NCBI GenBank assembly: GCA_001247695.2 | Contig: LGRX02028690.1 | Coordinates: 62,001 to 126,000 of the forward strand | Direction: 5' to 3' | From: Cymbomonas tetramitiformis | Lineage: Eukaryota > Chlorophyta > Pyramimonadophyceae > Pyramimonadales > Pyramimonadaceae | Length of the DNA stretch: 64,000 nucleotides | In this document: piece after piece, positions 26,083 through 36,334 of the stretch | Layout of the letters: every line of letters begins with the position of its first letter | How positions within the stretch are numbered: position 1 is the stretch's first letter | Position numbers and translations under genes: made by a program | The notes under the pieces: generated by a model | The model's input: the letters and a program-made list of their open reading frames with translations, nothing else | The model's database searches: none | What the model was told of the DNA's origin: nothing

Positions 26083-26298
26083 TCAGGCATCGTATTCTGA
26101 AGTCGATACTACCGTGTCGTTAGTAAACGCATGATCTATCGCTTTCTCGTCCACATTTTTTAGATACTGCTCTAGTATGATAAGACCACGTTCGAGACGG
26201 GCTACTTTTTGTAAGCCAATTTCTCGAAGAGCATACTGATGATTTTTTTGAGTATCCACATCTTGTGTATTCGCGCTTTCATCATTTATAGTTTCCAT
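26083..26298 (-). CDS. Small acidic helical protein (71 aa)
   Basis: ATG at 26298. A predicted amphipathic helix (IGLQKVARLERGLIILEQYL) sits between charged ends. No family is recognised. It is kept because it has an ATG, fills an otherwise empty gap and lies on the same strand as its upstream neighbour. Confidence 0.4.
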   Translation of the reverse strand: METINDESANTQDVDTQKNHQYALREIGLQKVARLERGLIILEQYLKNVDEKAIDHAFTNDTVVSTSEYDA

Positions 26299-26503
26299 AT
26301 TTTAGCGAAGATTAGATATACAATCATGTATACGCTGATGTCGATTACACGTCAAACGTGCACGAGATCGATAAAAAACATATAAGAATTTAACCATGCG
26401 CGTAGTGAAGCTGGATGTCGAACCTGTGATACACATATCCACGCGATACAATCAATGCACATATATCGTTACGGCGCAGATATAACAGTCTTAACTTCAC
26501 ATA

Positions 26504-27280
26504 TCAAATTGAAAAATAAAAAACCACACAAGAAAAAAGAGCGTACGGTTCGTCTACTAAAGCCCTAGTCGTGGTTTTGCCAATGATTCGTTCCGTGGCC
26601 CTTTTGTCAGCGTAAATCGTGGGATGTTGAAATCCAATTTCGCCTGCTTTTTTTTTTAGCATGTTACCGTCATTTTTCTTCAACGCTTCGTAATGCTTCT
26701 TCAGTACGACGCGCATGTGATTAAGAGGAACGACGGCCGCTGTCAATCGGTTGCCGTCGCTGTACTTGGCACGTTTAACATAATTGTTCATCTTGTTATG
26801 ATTGGATATGCAAGGAAAATCCCAACAAACCGTATCACCCGGATTGATGATTTGAGATCCGGTGTTCATTATCGTAAGCTTTCCAGCGGTAGCGATGGCT
26901 ACGCCGGCGCTCTGACTTTTTGCACGGTCCAACATCATCTGCGTTTGTGACACTCCCACAAAAACAACATCGTCGTTCTCGTAAACGCCTTTTCCTTCAA
27001 ACCATTTGGGCAGCTTAGTGAACGATGAAAATACTTTAAGAAGATTGTCGTTCATGGTGATGGCTCGATTTCTATCGGTTATACTTCTGGTCTCTCTGAA
27101 GCATAGATCGTGTTTCGTCATGCTGTACAGTTCGCTTTGATCTCCAGTGCTCTCGTATAGTTCCTGAGATTCTCGTTCAATACTTCTATTTTTGTAGTAT
27201 TCCGCGCGATCGAGTATGCCCGGTAAGTCGAACTCGCCATTAACAATAGCGAGCGCTTGCGGTGTTACGGGATTATACAT
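26504..27280 (-). CDS. Uncharacterised protein with beta-rich centre, possible structural protein
   Basis: 258 residues from ATG at 27280. The centre reads as beta-strands with turns, including SAGVAIATAGKLTIMNTG followed by INPGDTVCWDFP. A 'GxxTIxNxG...I.PGD.V' pattern of this kind is seen in phage and virus structural proteins, but no named family is recognised. The C-terminal part is basic (KRATERIIGKTTTRAL). A TATATATATA box lies 63 bp upstream. A capsid-accessory role is speculative. Confidence 0.6.
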   Translation of the reverse strand: MYNPVTPQALAIVNGEFDLPGILDRAEYYKNRSIERESQELYESTGDQSELYSMTKHDLCFRETRSITDRNRAITMNDNLLKVFSSFTKLPKWFEGKGVYENDDVVFVGVSQTQMMLDRAKSQSAGVAIATAGKLTIMNTGSQIINPGDTVCWDFPCISNHNKMNNYVKRAKYSDGNRLTAAVVPLNHMRVVLKKHYEALKKNDGNMLKKKAGEIGFQHPTIYADKRATERIIGKTTTRALVDEPYALFSCVVFYFSI

Positions 27281-27342
27281 CACAGCAAATGACCAAAATT
27301 CAGATTTATTGGGCTCAATATATCTTCCACAATTTATGTATG

Positions 27343-27352
27343 TATATATATA
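27343..27352. promoter_or_regulatory. Palindromic TATATATATA box
   Basis: Lies 63 bp upstream of the minus-strand ATG at 27280 and about 137 bp upstream of the plus-strand ATG at 27489. It is self-complementary, so it could serve either gene. Confidence 0.45.
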
Positions 27353-27488
27353 CTGCGCCGTGCAAGGCGGTTTACAATCTCGTATGCAATTCGTGTTGAG
27401 TGAGAATGTCTACGGTAAATAAAAAAGCGATCGAATGTAGACGTGATAATGATGACTTGAATTTATTTTTGATCAAAACTTTAAAAGC

Positions 27489-28046
27489 ATGAACAATTCG
27501 AAAACAAAAGGCGTGGATCGCATATTTCCAAAGATTACGTCCACAAAAAGAATGTCCTTCAACATAAACACTCAAGCGATGCTAATGCTTGAGGCCGCCG
27601 ACGATGATAATCCTTACTTAAACGAAGAGTCGGACATCAGCTTGCGCTCGCGATTGGTTAGTATGAGAGAAGCCACAGATTCTTTGAGTAATACGAAAAA
27701 AAAGCCGACTAAGGAAAAGTCGAATACTGCGTATCACTCTACGGTTCTGGAAAGATTATCACGCGTCCATGCACGCACCGAGGAAGTGGAAAAGATACTT
27801 TCCGACCGTACGCAACTACAAACAAAAAAGGATCATGAACGAGAGCTTGAAAAACGAAATCTAAGTACGGACGAAATTAAGCTCGTCGAAAAGTTTCAAT
27901 TATGCAAAAAGTTTGGTCCCCGTAGTGGCATGCGTCCTTCCGAACGGTATAAGCGTGCCCTCAAATTCGATTTGGAACCACCTATTGGTGTACTAGAAAT
28001 ATTGAACAAATGGCCTGAAAAATTAGATAACGAAGTACGCTTGTGA
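27489..28046 (+). CDS. Basic coiled-coil protein (185 aa)
   Basis: ATG at 27489. The sequence is Lys/Arg/Glu-rich, with a long charged helix around residues 75-125 (ERLSRVHARTEEVEKIL, KKDHERELEKRNL) and a tail containing FGPRSGMRPSERYKRALKF. No domain is recognised. Its basic character would fit a nucleic-acid-associated or tegument-like protein, but nothing shows this directly. Confidence 0.6.
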   Translation: MNNSKTKGVDRIFPKITSTKRMSFNINTQAMLMLEAADDDNPYLNEESDISLRSRLVSMREATDSLSNTKKKPTKEKSNTAYHSTVLERLSRVHARTEEVEKILSDRTQLQTKKDHERELEKRNLSTDEIKLVEKFQLCKKFGPRSGMRPSERYKRALKFDLEPPIGVLEILNKWPEKLDNEVRL

Positions 28047-28171
28047 GATATCTCTTGATCGCACGACAAAATACATTTCGGCGCGTATACGTAGCAGAAT
28101 ATGTAGACTCCGATACACGAATATTACAAAAAAGTAGGTACTCTTTTCCGTAATATGATACATTGATACAT

Positions 28172-29213
28172 TTATATTGTTCTTCCGATACCGTACACAA
28201 CGCAGTCAAATATCAAAACGAGAATGACAATTGCAGCTAAAGATCCGGCGATCACGTCAAAAAGATGCTCTCTTCGAAACAAATTTTCAAAGAAATTATG
28301 AGAAGAAGACGGTGGCGGAGGATTTGGTGGTGTCAAGGGAACAGGTGGACACGGACAAGGTGGCGGGTTTGGTAGAGGCGGTGAAGGTGGTGGAGGTGAC
28401 GGTGGTGGCGGGCTCAATTTCTCTTCATCTGTTAATCCTAAATAAACTTAGTATGTACTTCATAAAAGAAGAGGTCGTAACTGTAAAAAAAATAACGTAC
28501 CGGTCATATTAAAGAAAACAAAACGGCAACCTTGTCTGTGATCGTCATCGCATCCACTAAATATGTAAAAAGCTCCGATTTCTAAATCGTGTTTATTTTG
28601 CAACACCACGTCGCACGCTTCGTGCGTGAGCGACGCATGCGTGCTCGTTATCGTTAGTTCCATTGTATGGTTTTGGGGTAAGGACGCGCACTCATCCGTA
28701 AGCAATGCCGTATTCATGGTGTTTTCCGTTACCAAAATTACGGAATTACAATTTAGTCCCGCAAGAATACTATTTTGGCATGAAAATGTGCAATGACTAC
28801 CTCCGTCAGGATTTTTTTGTGAGAGCGATGTAATGATCGTCGCAAGTATCGTTTCGGCTTATGCCAAAGATTAACCTAAAGCTGGCTACTGCTTGTTCAA
28901 CGAATCGAGGACCGAAAGACGTGCTTCCTTGCGAAAATATATACATCTCTTGAGCGGAGGCGTCGAAAATTGCACGCGGTTTATCCGTGGCTGACGCGTT
29001 ATTCTGTGCGTACGTCTGTTCATAATTTGTAGCCGGATTTAACCACCAGTCCGGTTCTAAACGATTCATATAAACGTTGGAGGAGTCGTTATTTTCGACC
29101 CGGACTGACCGGTCATACGGTTCTATTATTTGGTGTGTACCGGACACACGAACAGCGTGTACCGCCTGATTGAATAGGTTCACAAGAATCACTACAGAAG
29201 CCGCAGCACGCAT
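28172..29213 (-). CDS. Type I membrane glycoprotein with Pro-rich stalk, intron and A7 frame break
   Basis: ATG at 29213 opens a signal peptide (MRAAASVVILVNLFNQAVHA). An ectodomain with several sequons and cysteines follows, then a Pro-rich stalk (SPPPPSPPPPSPPLPNPP), a transmembrane segment (VIAGSLAAIVILVLIFDCVV) and a short tail; about 322 residues in all. Two steps are needed: dropping one A from an A7 run (28812-28818) and removing an intron at 28429-28500. The continuation after A7 (NPDGG, then Cys-rich text) reads well, so I favour a homopolymer error or slippage over two genes. The Pro-rich stalk echoes the giant gene. Likely an envelope or surface protein. Confidence 0.65.
28429..28500 (-). 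other. Short spliceosomal intron, 72 nt
   Basis: On the minus strand ACCG|GTACGT to TTAACAG|ATG joins the ectodomain frame to the Pro-rich/TM frame. An alternative acceptor nine bases earlier (TTTAG|GA, intron 63 nt) keeps the same frame and would add three residues. Confidence 0.75.
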
Positions 29214-29301
29214 GTTCTATATTCTACAAACCTATTGACGATCACTGTTGTGCGGTCTCAGTTCAATATGTATGTTGCGTTAACACGTACAACGTTGTAT
29301 G

Positions 29302-29309
29302 TATATATA
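29302..29309 (-). promoter_or_regulatory. TATATATA box
   Basis: About 90 bp upstream of the ATG at 29213. Confidence 0.4.
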
Positions 29310-29762
29310 CGCAACACTGACAACACTGTAATTTTTTATTAATATATCCGTATCATTCAAATCATTCAATAGCACGAATATGTACGTTTGTTGGATTGCC
29401 GCTTACAATATAATCTTTTTTATATTACCATTGAAAGAGCGCACACTTTTTTTCTTTAAAGACTGCATCTTGAATGTTATATTGAGTATGCAAGGTTTTT
29501 TCATGGATGGCATTTACGAAGTATTTATTCATAAGCTATGCGGTAATTATTCTGAGTTGCAACTGTGCATGCATATTTAAAAATCCTGTATGATTCTGAT
29601 CTTTATGTTGTATACCTATATATACGTAATCGATACGATATAATCGGTCGTTTGACACCTTACGAGTTTTACACGTCAATCTTTTATTCAAATATGACAG
29701 CGCAACAAAACCTGCTAAACGGCTTTTTTAATTTTTTTTAAATAACGCACTTAGGTCTCATC
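29310..29762. other. Intergenic, no supported gene
   Basis: A+T-rich. A 66-codon frame at 29380-29580 has hydrophobic residues but no support. Sequence homologous to the signal anchor of the right-hand FG-GAP paralogue was not found here. Confidence 0.45.
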
Positions 29763-31354
29763 ATGTGTATAGTAACAGGTCTGTATACCTTTTTCGAAAA
29801 GGAACCTACCGAATCAACATATTATTCATCCCCTTCGAATGCACTTATCGAAGCGACGTATGCGCCGACACCGTCAAATGTATATACTAATAATACCGTA
29901 AATCAAACTTGGAGCACGACTGTAGTTGTATACAACACCGTGACAAATAATTCGATCAACTACAATTCGACGGTTCATAATTACGCATACGCTCTATACG
30001 ATATGCGGGAACCATTCGATCTACATTTTGTCGTAATGCAAGTGCAAGACGATGTTGACGTATCACTTTGGAGGGATACAAATTATTACGTTCGCCAGAA
30101 CAACACCGACGTACTTTACCCGTACGTGTTTGAAACAACATTTTCGTCGGAAACAAGCTACAATGACTTCGATCTCAACATCAGTATGCTAAACAATGTC
30201 AAAATGACGACTTCAACTTTTATTCTGTATGAATATGAAAAAATAACATATTTGAATTACAGTAACAATAAAACAGTCCATCATCAAGCTTACACGTGTT
30301 CGAATTGTTATGACAGCTCTGATAATACTGCGTATATCGCGTATTATTCCGGTTCGTATCATAATGCAACCTCATATACCTACACCTTCTTTATAATCAG
30401 CGGCCTTTATCATATAACACGGGGTCGTTCTCAGACGGTAACGCTTTTAAACTACACCGCTACTATCTCTACGATTACGTCCGATAATGACATCTTTCTT
30501 AATTACACGTTCTTCGTGAGCGACACGAGTATACGACCCAATTTTATGCACGATTTAGATAATGACGGTTATTTAGACGTAATCGTGGCGACGGATAATA
30601 GTAACATCTTTCTTAATTGTAGCGATGATTGCGACCTGTCAGGTGGGATTTATATTGCGTACGGAACTTCGGATCCATCTATATTTGATACTCTCGAGAT
30701 GCGACGGGTCGTGCAGACGAGATCGTAGGTGCAAACTTTACATACACTTACAACTTTGTATGGGACGTACACGCAGCGGACTTTGACGATGACGAATGTG
30801 CGGACATCGTAACGTCTTTAAAGCCGAACAAAACATCATACGAAATTCATTTTTACAAATGCAACAATTTGCGGTCGTACCCCGAAACGTTAATTCTGCA
30901 TCTTGGCCAAGCAGAAGAGAGCGACATACAACCCGTATTGGTACGAGTTGCAGATATCGACGGTGACAATTTAAATGATGTCATCTTCGTTTCCGCCGTT
31001 CCACATTTACGTAATGTTTCCGATGAAATTCCTGGAATGAAAGCGGTGTATTATCAGGTCAGATATAATTGTCGTAAATTCGTTTTGTATGTTGTGCATC
31101 TTCTGATACATATCGTTCATACTGGTCTGCAGGGTCCTTGTCATGTCGGTGTGATTATGCAAATCGCAAGAATCGGGGCCGACGTGATGTTCGATGAAGC
31201 GCGCGTAGTTCATCGGACGAATAATACCATACTCGATATTGATGTTCGGTACTTTGCCGCGTCGGAATCTGGCAGCGTCGGTTATACAGAAGCATGTTTA
31301 AGCGAAAAGGCGCCGGCAAATGAAAGTGTTGTTGAATGTTTACGATTTGCATGA
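29763..31354 (+). pseudogene. FG-GAP repeat protein paralogue 1, truncated and frameshifted
   Basis: Homologous along its length to the gene at 33845-35537. Calcium-loop FG-GAP motifs are visible: DLDNDGYLDV (about 30553), DFDDDECADI (about 30780) and DIDGDNLNDV (about 30956). A one-base frame change is needed near 30690-30698 (not a homopolymer), which then aligns well with the paralogue. An intron sits at the paralogue's intron position (31058-31132). The N-terminal signal anchor of the paralogue is missing; a stop lies eight codons upstream of the ATG. The ectodomain carries many sequons. FG-GAP proteins form beta-propellers for adhesion or ligand binding. Confidence 0.7.
31058..31132 (+). 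other. Short intron, 75 nt, conserved in paralogue
   Basis: TATCAG|GTCAGA to CTGCAG|GGTCC, phase 0. Its length is divisible by three and it contains no stop, so unspliced RNA would still read through. Confidence 0.8.
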
Positions 31355-31683
31355 GCAAAAAATTGGTAAGCGAACATCAATATTACATGCATTCCCAGCG
31401 TTGTCAAGTCGACACATATCGAGTGCGACTATCAGCACAGTGTCACCACCACATTGATATACGACAACGCCATCTACACTGTACGTATGGCGATTTGTAT
31501 AATATTTGCGTGATTGTTGTAAAAGCACGGACATCAGGTTGTCGTGTGATCGTGGTAAATATCATAAGTAAAGCGTATGTGTCTGCTTTCGGAACTTGTA
31601 CAGGAGTAAACACAAAAGTTGTGGCATGGCTCTCTGCACTAAGAGTGCGGTATTTACTTACAATATTAGTGATGTTTGTATTA

Positions 31684-31853
31684 CGGGTGCTCCACGAAAA
31701 AAATAGGTTCCCCGAAAATAAGAATTCTATAGGATGTTCGGGTCGTCGGACCGTATTTAAGATTGGTTCAATTACCGAATTTCAAATATACGATTCGTCC
31801 ATTTGGCCGATTTGATTACTCCGTCGAACACCTTATATTCGGTGGAGCACCCG
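31684..31853. mobile_element. Tc1/mariner-like MITE, copy 1 (170 bp)
   Basis: Perfect terminal inverted repeats CGGGTGCTCCAC / GTGGAGCACCCG, flanked on both sides by TA. A TA target duplication is typical of Tc1/mariner transposons. There is no transposase. A diverged copy of nearly equal length lies at 36088-36258. Confidence 0.75.
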
Positions 31854-33530
31854 TACACAAAATTGTTTAAACATGTCGCTTGTATGTGCCGACAATCTTT
31901 CAAGCAAAGGCTGTATCATTGTATGCTGCAGCTCGAAGTTGTTGGTGCTCGGTCTCATTATGCTCCGCTCAAACTGCTCGTATACAGGAAACAGATTCCT
32001 CCAGTCGATACCTTCGAGGTCCTGCATACCTTGATACTTGTGGCCTGTCTGAATTTCCCATAGACTTGGGGCGTGCAATCGCATTATATAGTATTTAGGT
32101 TCTGGGCCGTTTTGGATCATCGTATCCTCAGCCATATTACTAGGAAGCGGCTTCGGTCTGCCGGTTCCGACAAACACGTTCTCATCGACGCGCATTTGGT
32201 TGCGCAAGTATAGGTTAAACCACCTGAGCAACTTAGGTTTTTGGCTGTGCATATCTATGCCCTTCCGATTGTACATAGACGGCATTTGGTTGGACGGCAA
32301 TTTAGGTACAAGCATGAGATCGCACACTTCGTCCAAATTTTGAGCGCGATGATCTCCGTCTTGCGCGTGAGTGATTGTATTCGGCGGAATCGGGTTGCCG
32401 AATTCGAGCAAATCCTTGTCGTCGCTCGTCAGTCGAAACTGCAGGTACAACCGAAACATCGCTTCGGGTGGTTTCACGGATCTCACTTCGTGAACAATCG
32501 TTTGATGCATGAGAAAAATCGTACCAGAAGGGGTGAGAACGAGCGTTTTTATTGTTGGATTGCCCGTCTCCTCGGAGCCCCTGTCTTCGATCAGGTGCGT
32601 CATGTCGCTGTAGCTTAGTCTGCCGAAGCCCAGATTCTTGATTTGATTTTTTACTTTCGCTGGCACAAAGTAACCGTGACTGTTGGAATATAGGGAAGCA
32701 GCCTGCGGCATGGACTCTCCGGTTATCGGATCTTTGCCTTGGTTGAAGGCGATCCATCCGCCGAAGGTGACGTCGGGCAAAGGCTTCAAACGACTTGCAT
32801 CGCGGTAGTCACCGTCTCCGTATTGAGATTTTTCGGCATTGTCTTGATGCCATAGCTCGGATGTGGGCGAACGAACCCGTACGCTCATGCGACCGAACAG
32901 CTGTTGCAGTCTCACTTCTTTCGCATTAGGATGTTTTGTTAGCATTCGGTAATGATTTAGCACCGGTGCAACGACAACATGCGCGCGCAGACGAAGTGCT
33001 CGAACAAATCGATTATGAAAGCTGCTAGCGGTGTTTACCGCGCCAAAACCGGTGCAGCCGTACTCCCAATTTGTGTTGCGCGTGCAATCGGCTGGTTTAA
33101 ATTCGGGGAGATCTTCGCAAAGAGTGCGTTTAAATTCGTCGAGCGCCGAGGCGACCTCAGGTTCGTCCATGAATCTTAGCAGCACGTACCCATTCTTGTG
33201 CAGCTGCTCCGCTGCTTTTTCTGGGTCTGTCTCTGGGAGGATGTCCGCGATGGTGTGTTCCTCAGCACGTATTGCATTATCGTCCATTTTCCAGCTCCCA
33301 TCTTCTTCTTCGGACGAATCCGTTTGGAGTTCGCCTTCATTGGGTTCGTAGTCCGGATCCTCGTCGTCACTACAAATCTGGCTTTCTTGCATCGGTGCAC
33401 TCGTGCCCTGCTGGCTGAAACCCTGGGCAGACTGTTGTGCTTCGGGAGCGTTAAAAGTGTTGCTATCATCAGGATCGAAGTTGGCTTTACGGTTTTCTGT
33501 TGGTGCCAGTAGCACATATTCAAATGACAT
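31833..33530 (-). CDS. 2OG-Fe(II) dioxygenase-like (PhyH-like) protein
   Basis: ATG at 33530, 565 residues. The first ~95 residues are acidic and low-complexity. A PhyH-like opening follows (NGYVLLRFMDEPEVASALDEF), then a WHQD motif (HxD iron ligands, about residues 228-230), a distal His in FLMHQTIVHEVRS (about 346-350) and an Arg in MFRLYLQF (about 358) suited to 2-oxoglutarate binding. This arrangement matches 2OG-Fe(II) oxygenases, which hydroxylate small molecules, proteins or nucleic acids. The ~200-residue C-terminal extension is unrecognised. It sits between the two FG-GAP paralogues. Its 3' end overlaps the right end of a MITE by 21 bp. Confidence 0.7.
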   Translation of the reverse strand: MSFEYVLLAPTENRKANFDPDDSNTFNAPEAQQSAQGFSQQGTSAPMQESQICSDDEDPDYEPNEGELQTDSSEEEDGSWKMDDNAIRAEEHTIADILPETDPEKAAEQLHKNGYVLLRFMDEPEVASALDEFKRTLCEDLPEFKPADCTRNTNWEYGCTGFGAVNTASSFHNRFVRALRLRAHVVVAPVLNHYRMLTKHPNAKEVRLQQLFGRMSVRVRSPTSELWHQDNAEKSQYGDGDYRDASRLKPLPDVTFGGWIAFNQGKDPITGESMPQAASLYSNSHGYFVPAKVKNQIKNLGFGRLSYSDMTHLIEDRGSEETGNPTIKTLVLTPSGTIFLMHQTIVHEVRSVKPPEAMFRLYLQFRLTSDDKDLLEFGNPIPPNTITHAQDGDHRAQNLDEVCDLMLVPKLPSNQMPSMYNRKGIDMHSQKPKLLRWFNLYLRNQMRVDENVFVGTGRPKPLPSNMAEDTMIQNGPEPKYYIMRLHAPSLWEIQTGHKYQGMQDLEGIDWRNLFPVYEQFERSIMRPSTNNFELQHTMIQPLLERLSAHTSDMFKQFCVRVLHRI

Positions 33531-33844
33531 GTTTGCTGATACTAAGTTTTTTTCGCAAAAAGTATTTATAATACATCATTGCGGTGACGCAGAATCGGCG
33601 CGCGTAATTAAAATCGTGCAAGCTTCATAATCGCACGCGAAAATTGGATTTTTAATATTGAAAGAATAAATCGAACAAATGTGTATATGTATATATACAT
33701 ACGTATAAATAACACGAATTAAATTTCTGTTTTAATCGAATAAAAAGCGTACAGCAGGGTACCTTTTGTACGACCGTATAATATCGGTCATCCGCTAGTG
33801 AACGCGAAACATATGTAGACCTTCGACTAAACTCTGTTTGGACA
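33531..33844. other. Divergent promoter region
   Basis: 314 bp between the dioxygenase ATG (33530) and the FG-GAP ATG (33845). It holds TATAAATA-type sequence near 33565 on the minus side and a TATATATA stretch near 33690. No gene was seen. Confidence 0.4.
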
Positions 33845-35537
33845 ATGCTGTTGCCGACTGTCGCGGTTATCGCGTTTATAGTGATCCATTTAGTAGTGGT
33901 CTTAGCTGTCGCAACCGGGTCGATAGCGCTTCTGTGGGATGCCTTCGACACCTCCGATTCATCATCAAGCTCTTCCGATACTGTTTCTGTCTCAGTTCCT
34001 TCACCTGTCTCTCCTGTTCGCGAGCGAGCACTAAGCATCGTAGCTTATAACGGCATAACCGAATTTTCCAATACGTCGATCGGATCGATTAGGAGAGATG
34101 CGTACGGACTATACAGTCTTCGTTATCCGTACGAATTACACATAACCGTAGCCGAAATTGAGGATGCGCAGGATGTAAATTTGAAAAGCGATGTTAAGTA
34201 TTTTGTACGCAATGATGTTGCCGATTCGCTAAGTCAATACACGTACAGCTCGAAGAGTCAGAGTGTATCGGATTATAGCATAAACATAAATGAAGACTTT
34301 GTGTCTATTTCTGCGTATGATTCATCTACTATACTTACTGATAGATACGACGGCACATATAACATATATGATGTTTCTTTTCGAGAGAACTACACATACG
34401 ACATAATCAAGTATTCTTATAGCTTCAACAGCGGAGCTTCCAAGCATCTAGTGTATAACTATCATACGTTTTATGACAACTTCACAACGTATCAGTATGA
34501 TGTTCATTCTCATATTTTTGCATGTGTCGCGGTGGTTGCGATAGATAGCAAACTCAGTAGGTATAGTATTCGTAAAATAAGTGCGCTTTATGATAGCAAT
34601 TCTTCGTACGCTTTGAGCAGTACCATATACATCACGACATCAACCGCTATAATAAGACCGATATACGTGTCCGACCTTAACAGGGATGGTTATCTTGATA
34701 TCGCGGTAGCTACGCAAGGAAATTTTTATGATTGTGAGGATTCTTGTGACAAAAGTGGAGGCATCTATGTTATATACGGATCTGAGAAAGAGGACGAAAA
34801 TATAGAGCTTACAGTTCGAGACAGCGATGATGGCAGGTCAACAGTGAACGGTAGTTACGGCTACAATTTTGTGTGGGATATTCACGGAGATGATGTCGAC
34901 GGTGACGGAGATATCGATTTGGTGGTAGCCTTAAAACCGAATAGCACCACTTATGAAATACACATGTACGACAACATAAATTCCTATCAATACTCCTCGA
35001 CAACTATGGTGCTGCATTCGGGATACGCGAATGACACTGAAATACAACCTGTGATGCTTCGAATCATTGACATCAATCAGGATGGGCTAAAAGATATAGT
35101 ACACGTTTCTACGACTGCGAATATAACGGCTTGGAATGGCGATTCCTCAGATGCTTATGTGAAATCCTTATCTTATCAGGTAATGTTCTTTTTGCAACTA
35201 TTTCATAATATTTTCTTGATTCGTTCGTTTATGCAAGCATGTCTAAAATTGTTTTTTAGATTTACGCTGAAAGCCTTCATCCTGTTTACTAACCGTAATA
35301 AAATGGGTAAATTATATGCAGGGTCCCTCAATTGTCGGGATGATTTTACAAGAAAAAAATGAAGAAGGTACTCTAAGTTTTGGAACTTCACAAGTAATAC
35401 ATACAACAAATAACACGATCATAAAGATAGATATTTTCCCACCCGTATCAAACGATTCCGATGCATCTACTGAAGTGTCTTTGAGTGAACGAACAGACGG
35501 GAATTTGAGCGTCGTGGAATGCATACGATATGTTTAA
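33845..35537 (+). CDS. FG-GAP repeat membrane glycoprotein paralogue 2
   Basis: Exons 33845-35179 and 35322-35537, 516 residues. The N-terminal signal anchor (TVAVIAFIVIHLVVVLAVAT) is followed by a Ser/Thr-rich linker and an ectodomain with sequons. Calcium-loop FG-GAP motifs follow: DLNRDGYLDI (about residue 277), DVDGDGDIDL (about 350) and DINQDGLKDI (about 409). These build an integrin-alpha/TIP-like beta-propeller exposed outside the cell or virion. The intron removes TATCAG|GTAATG...ATGCAG|GGT at the same codon as in paralogue 1. This copy appears intact. Confidence 0.8.
35180..35321 (+). other. Intron of FG-GAP paralogue 2, 142 nt
   Basis: GTAATG donor and ATATGCAG|G acceptor, phase 0. 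The position is identical to the 75-nt intron of paralogue 1. Confidence 0.85.
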
Positions 35538-35704
35538 GTACAAGATTCGTCGATTACTTAATTAAGTATAAAAAATTCAAAAGTTTTCTACTGCATGAAT
35601 ATTATTTCAGAGTCGTACGTCTGTGTTTCAACGTCTAACACATATTAATTTTGGTACACTACGTTCATGTCGTACTTCTTCATGAAGTAAAATAATCTTT
35701 TTTT

Positions 35705-36001
35705 TCACTCCAACTTTTTTATTCTTATACGTCTCGTATTTGTTATTCCATTCGTCGTCTTGATCATCCATACTGTATGTAAACGTTTCCAAATACGTAT
35801 ACTTTTTGCTTTTTGTTGTGTAAATTGGTACTTTCGATCTTCTATTTCACTTTGTTCAATTTCCTCGTCGAATAAGAAAATACGTAGATCGTCCATTAAG
35901 CTAGGATGCATCGCGATATTACAAAATATGTAAAGTGATATTAAGAAGCTCTTACTCTTATTTATAATAGTAGGATGTGTTTCATTCAGTAAACTTTTCA
36001 T
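35705..36001 (-). CDS. Small protein (98 aa), unrecognised
   Basis: ATG at 36001. A hydrophobic stretch (FLISLYIFCNIAMHP) is followed by an acidic then strongly basic tail ending KKLE. It is A+T-rich like its surroundings. No family is known. Kept at low confidence. Confidence 0.35.
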   Translation of the reverse strand: MKSLLNETHPTIINKSKSFLISLYIFCNIAMHPSLMDDLRIFLFDEEIEQSEIEDRKYQFTQQKAKSIRIWKRLHTVWMIKTTNGITNTRRIRIKKLE

Positions 36002-36087
36002 ATCGCGAACGATAATATCGACGCGATATATTACTTGATTATGATTTAAAATTTTAAAAAGATATTACACATTACAATATTTACGTA

Positions 36088-36258
36088 CGAGTGCTTCACG
36101 AAAAATACGAATCCCTGAAAATAGAAATTTTTTAGGATGTTCGGATCGTCGGACTGTCTTTAAGACTGGTTTATTCACTGAATTTCAAATATGCAATTTG
36201 TCCATTCAGCCAATTTAATTACTTTGTCCAACAACCTATATATTCGGTGAAGGACCTG
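36088..36258. mobile_element. Tc1/mariner-like MITE, copy 2 (171 bp, degenerate)
   Basis: Flanked by TA on both sides. The terminal repeats CGAGTGCTTCAC / GTGAAGGACCTG are diverged. It is homologous along its length to 31684-31853 (shared TTCGG(G/A)TCGTCGGAC and GAATTTCAAATAT). Confidence 0.7.
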
Positions 36259-36334
36259 TAGGCCTATATCGTCACAATTAATCTTACTAGTTTAACAAAG
36301 TCTTATTCAGTGTTTGTTCACAAAAATCTTCGTG

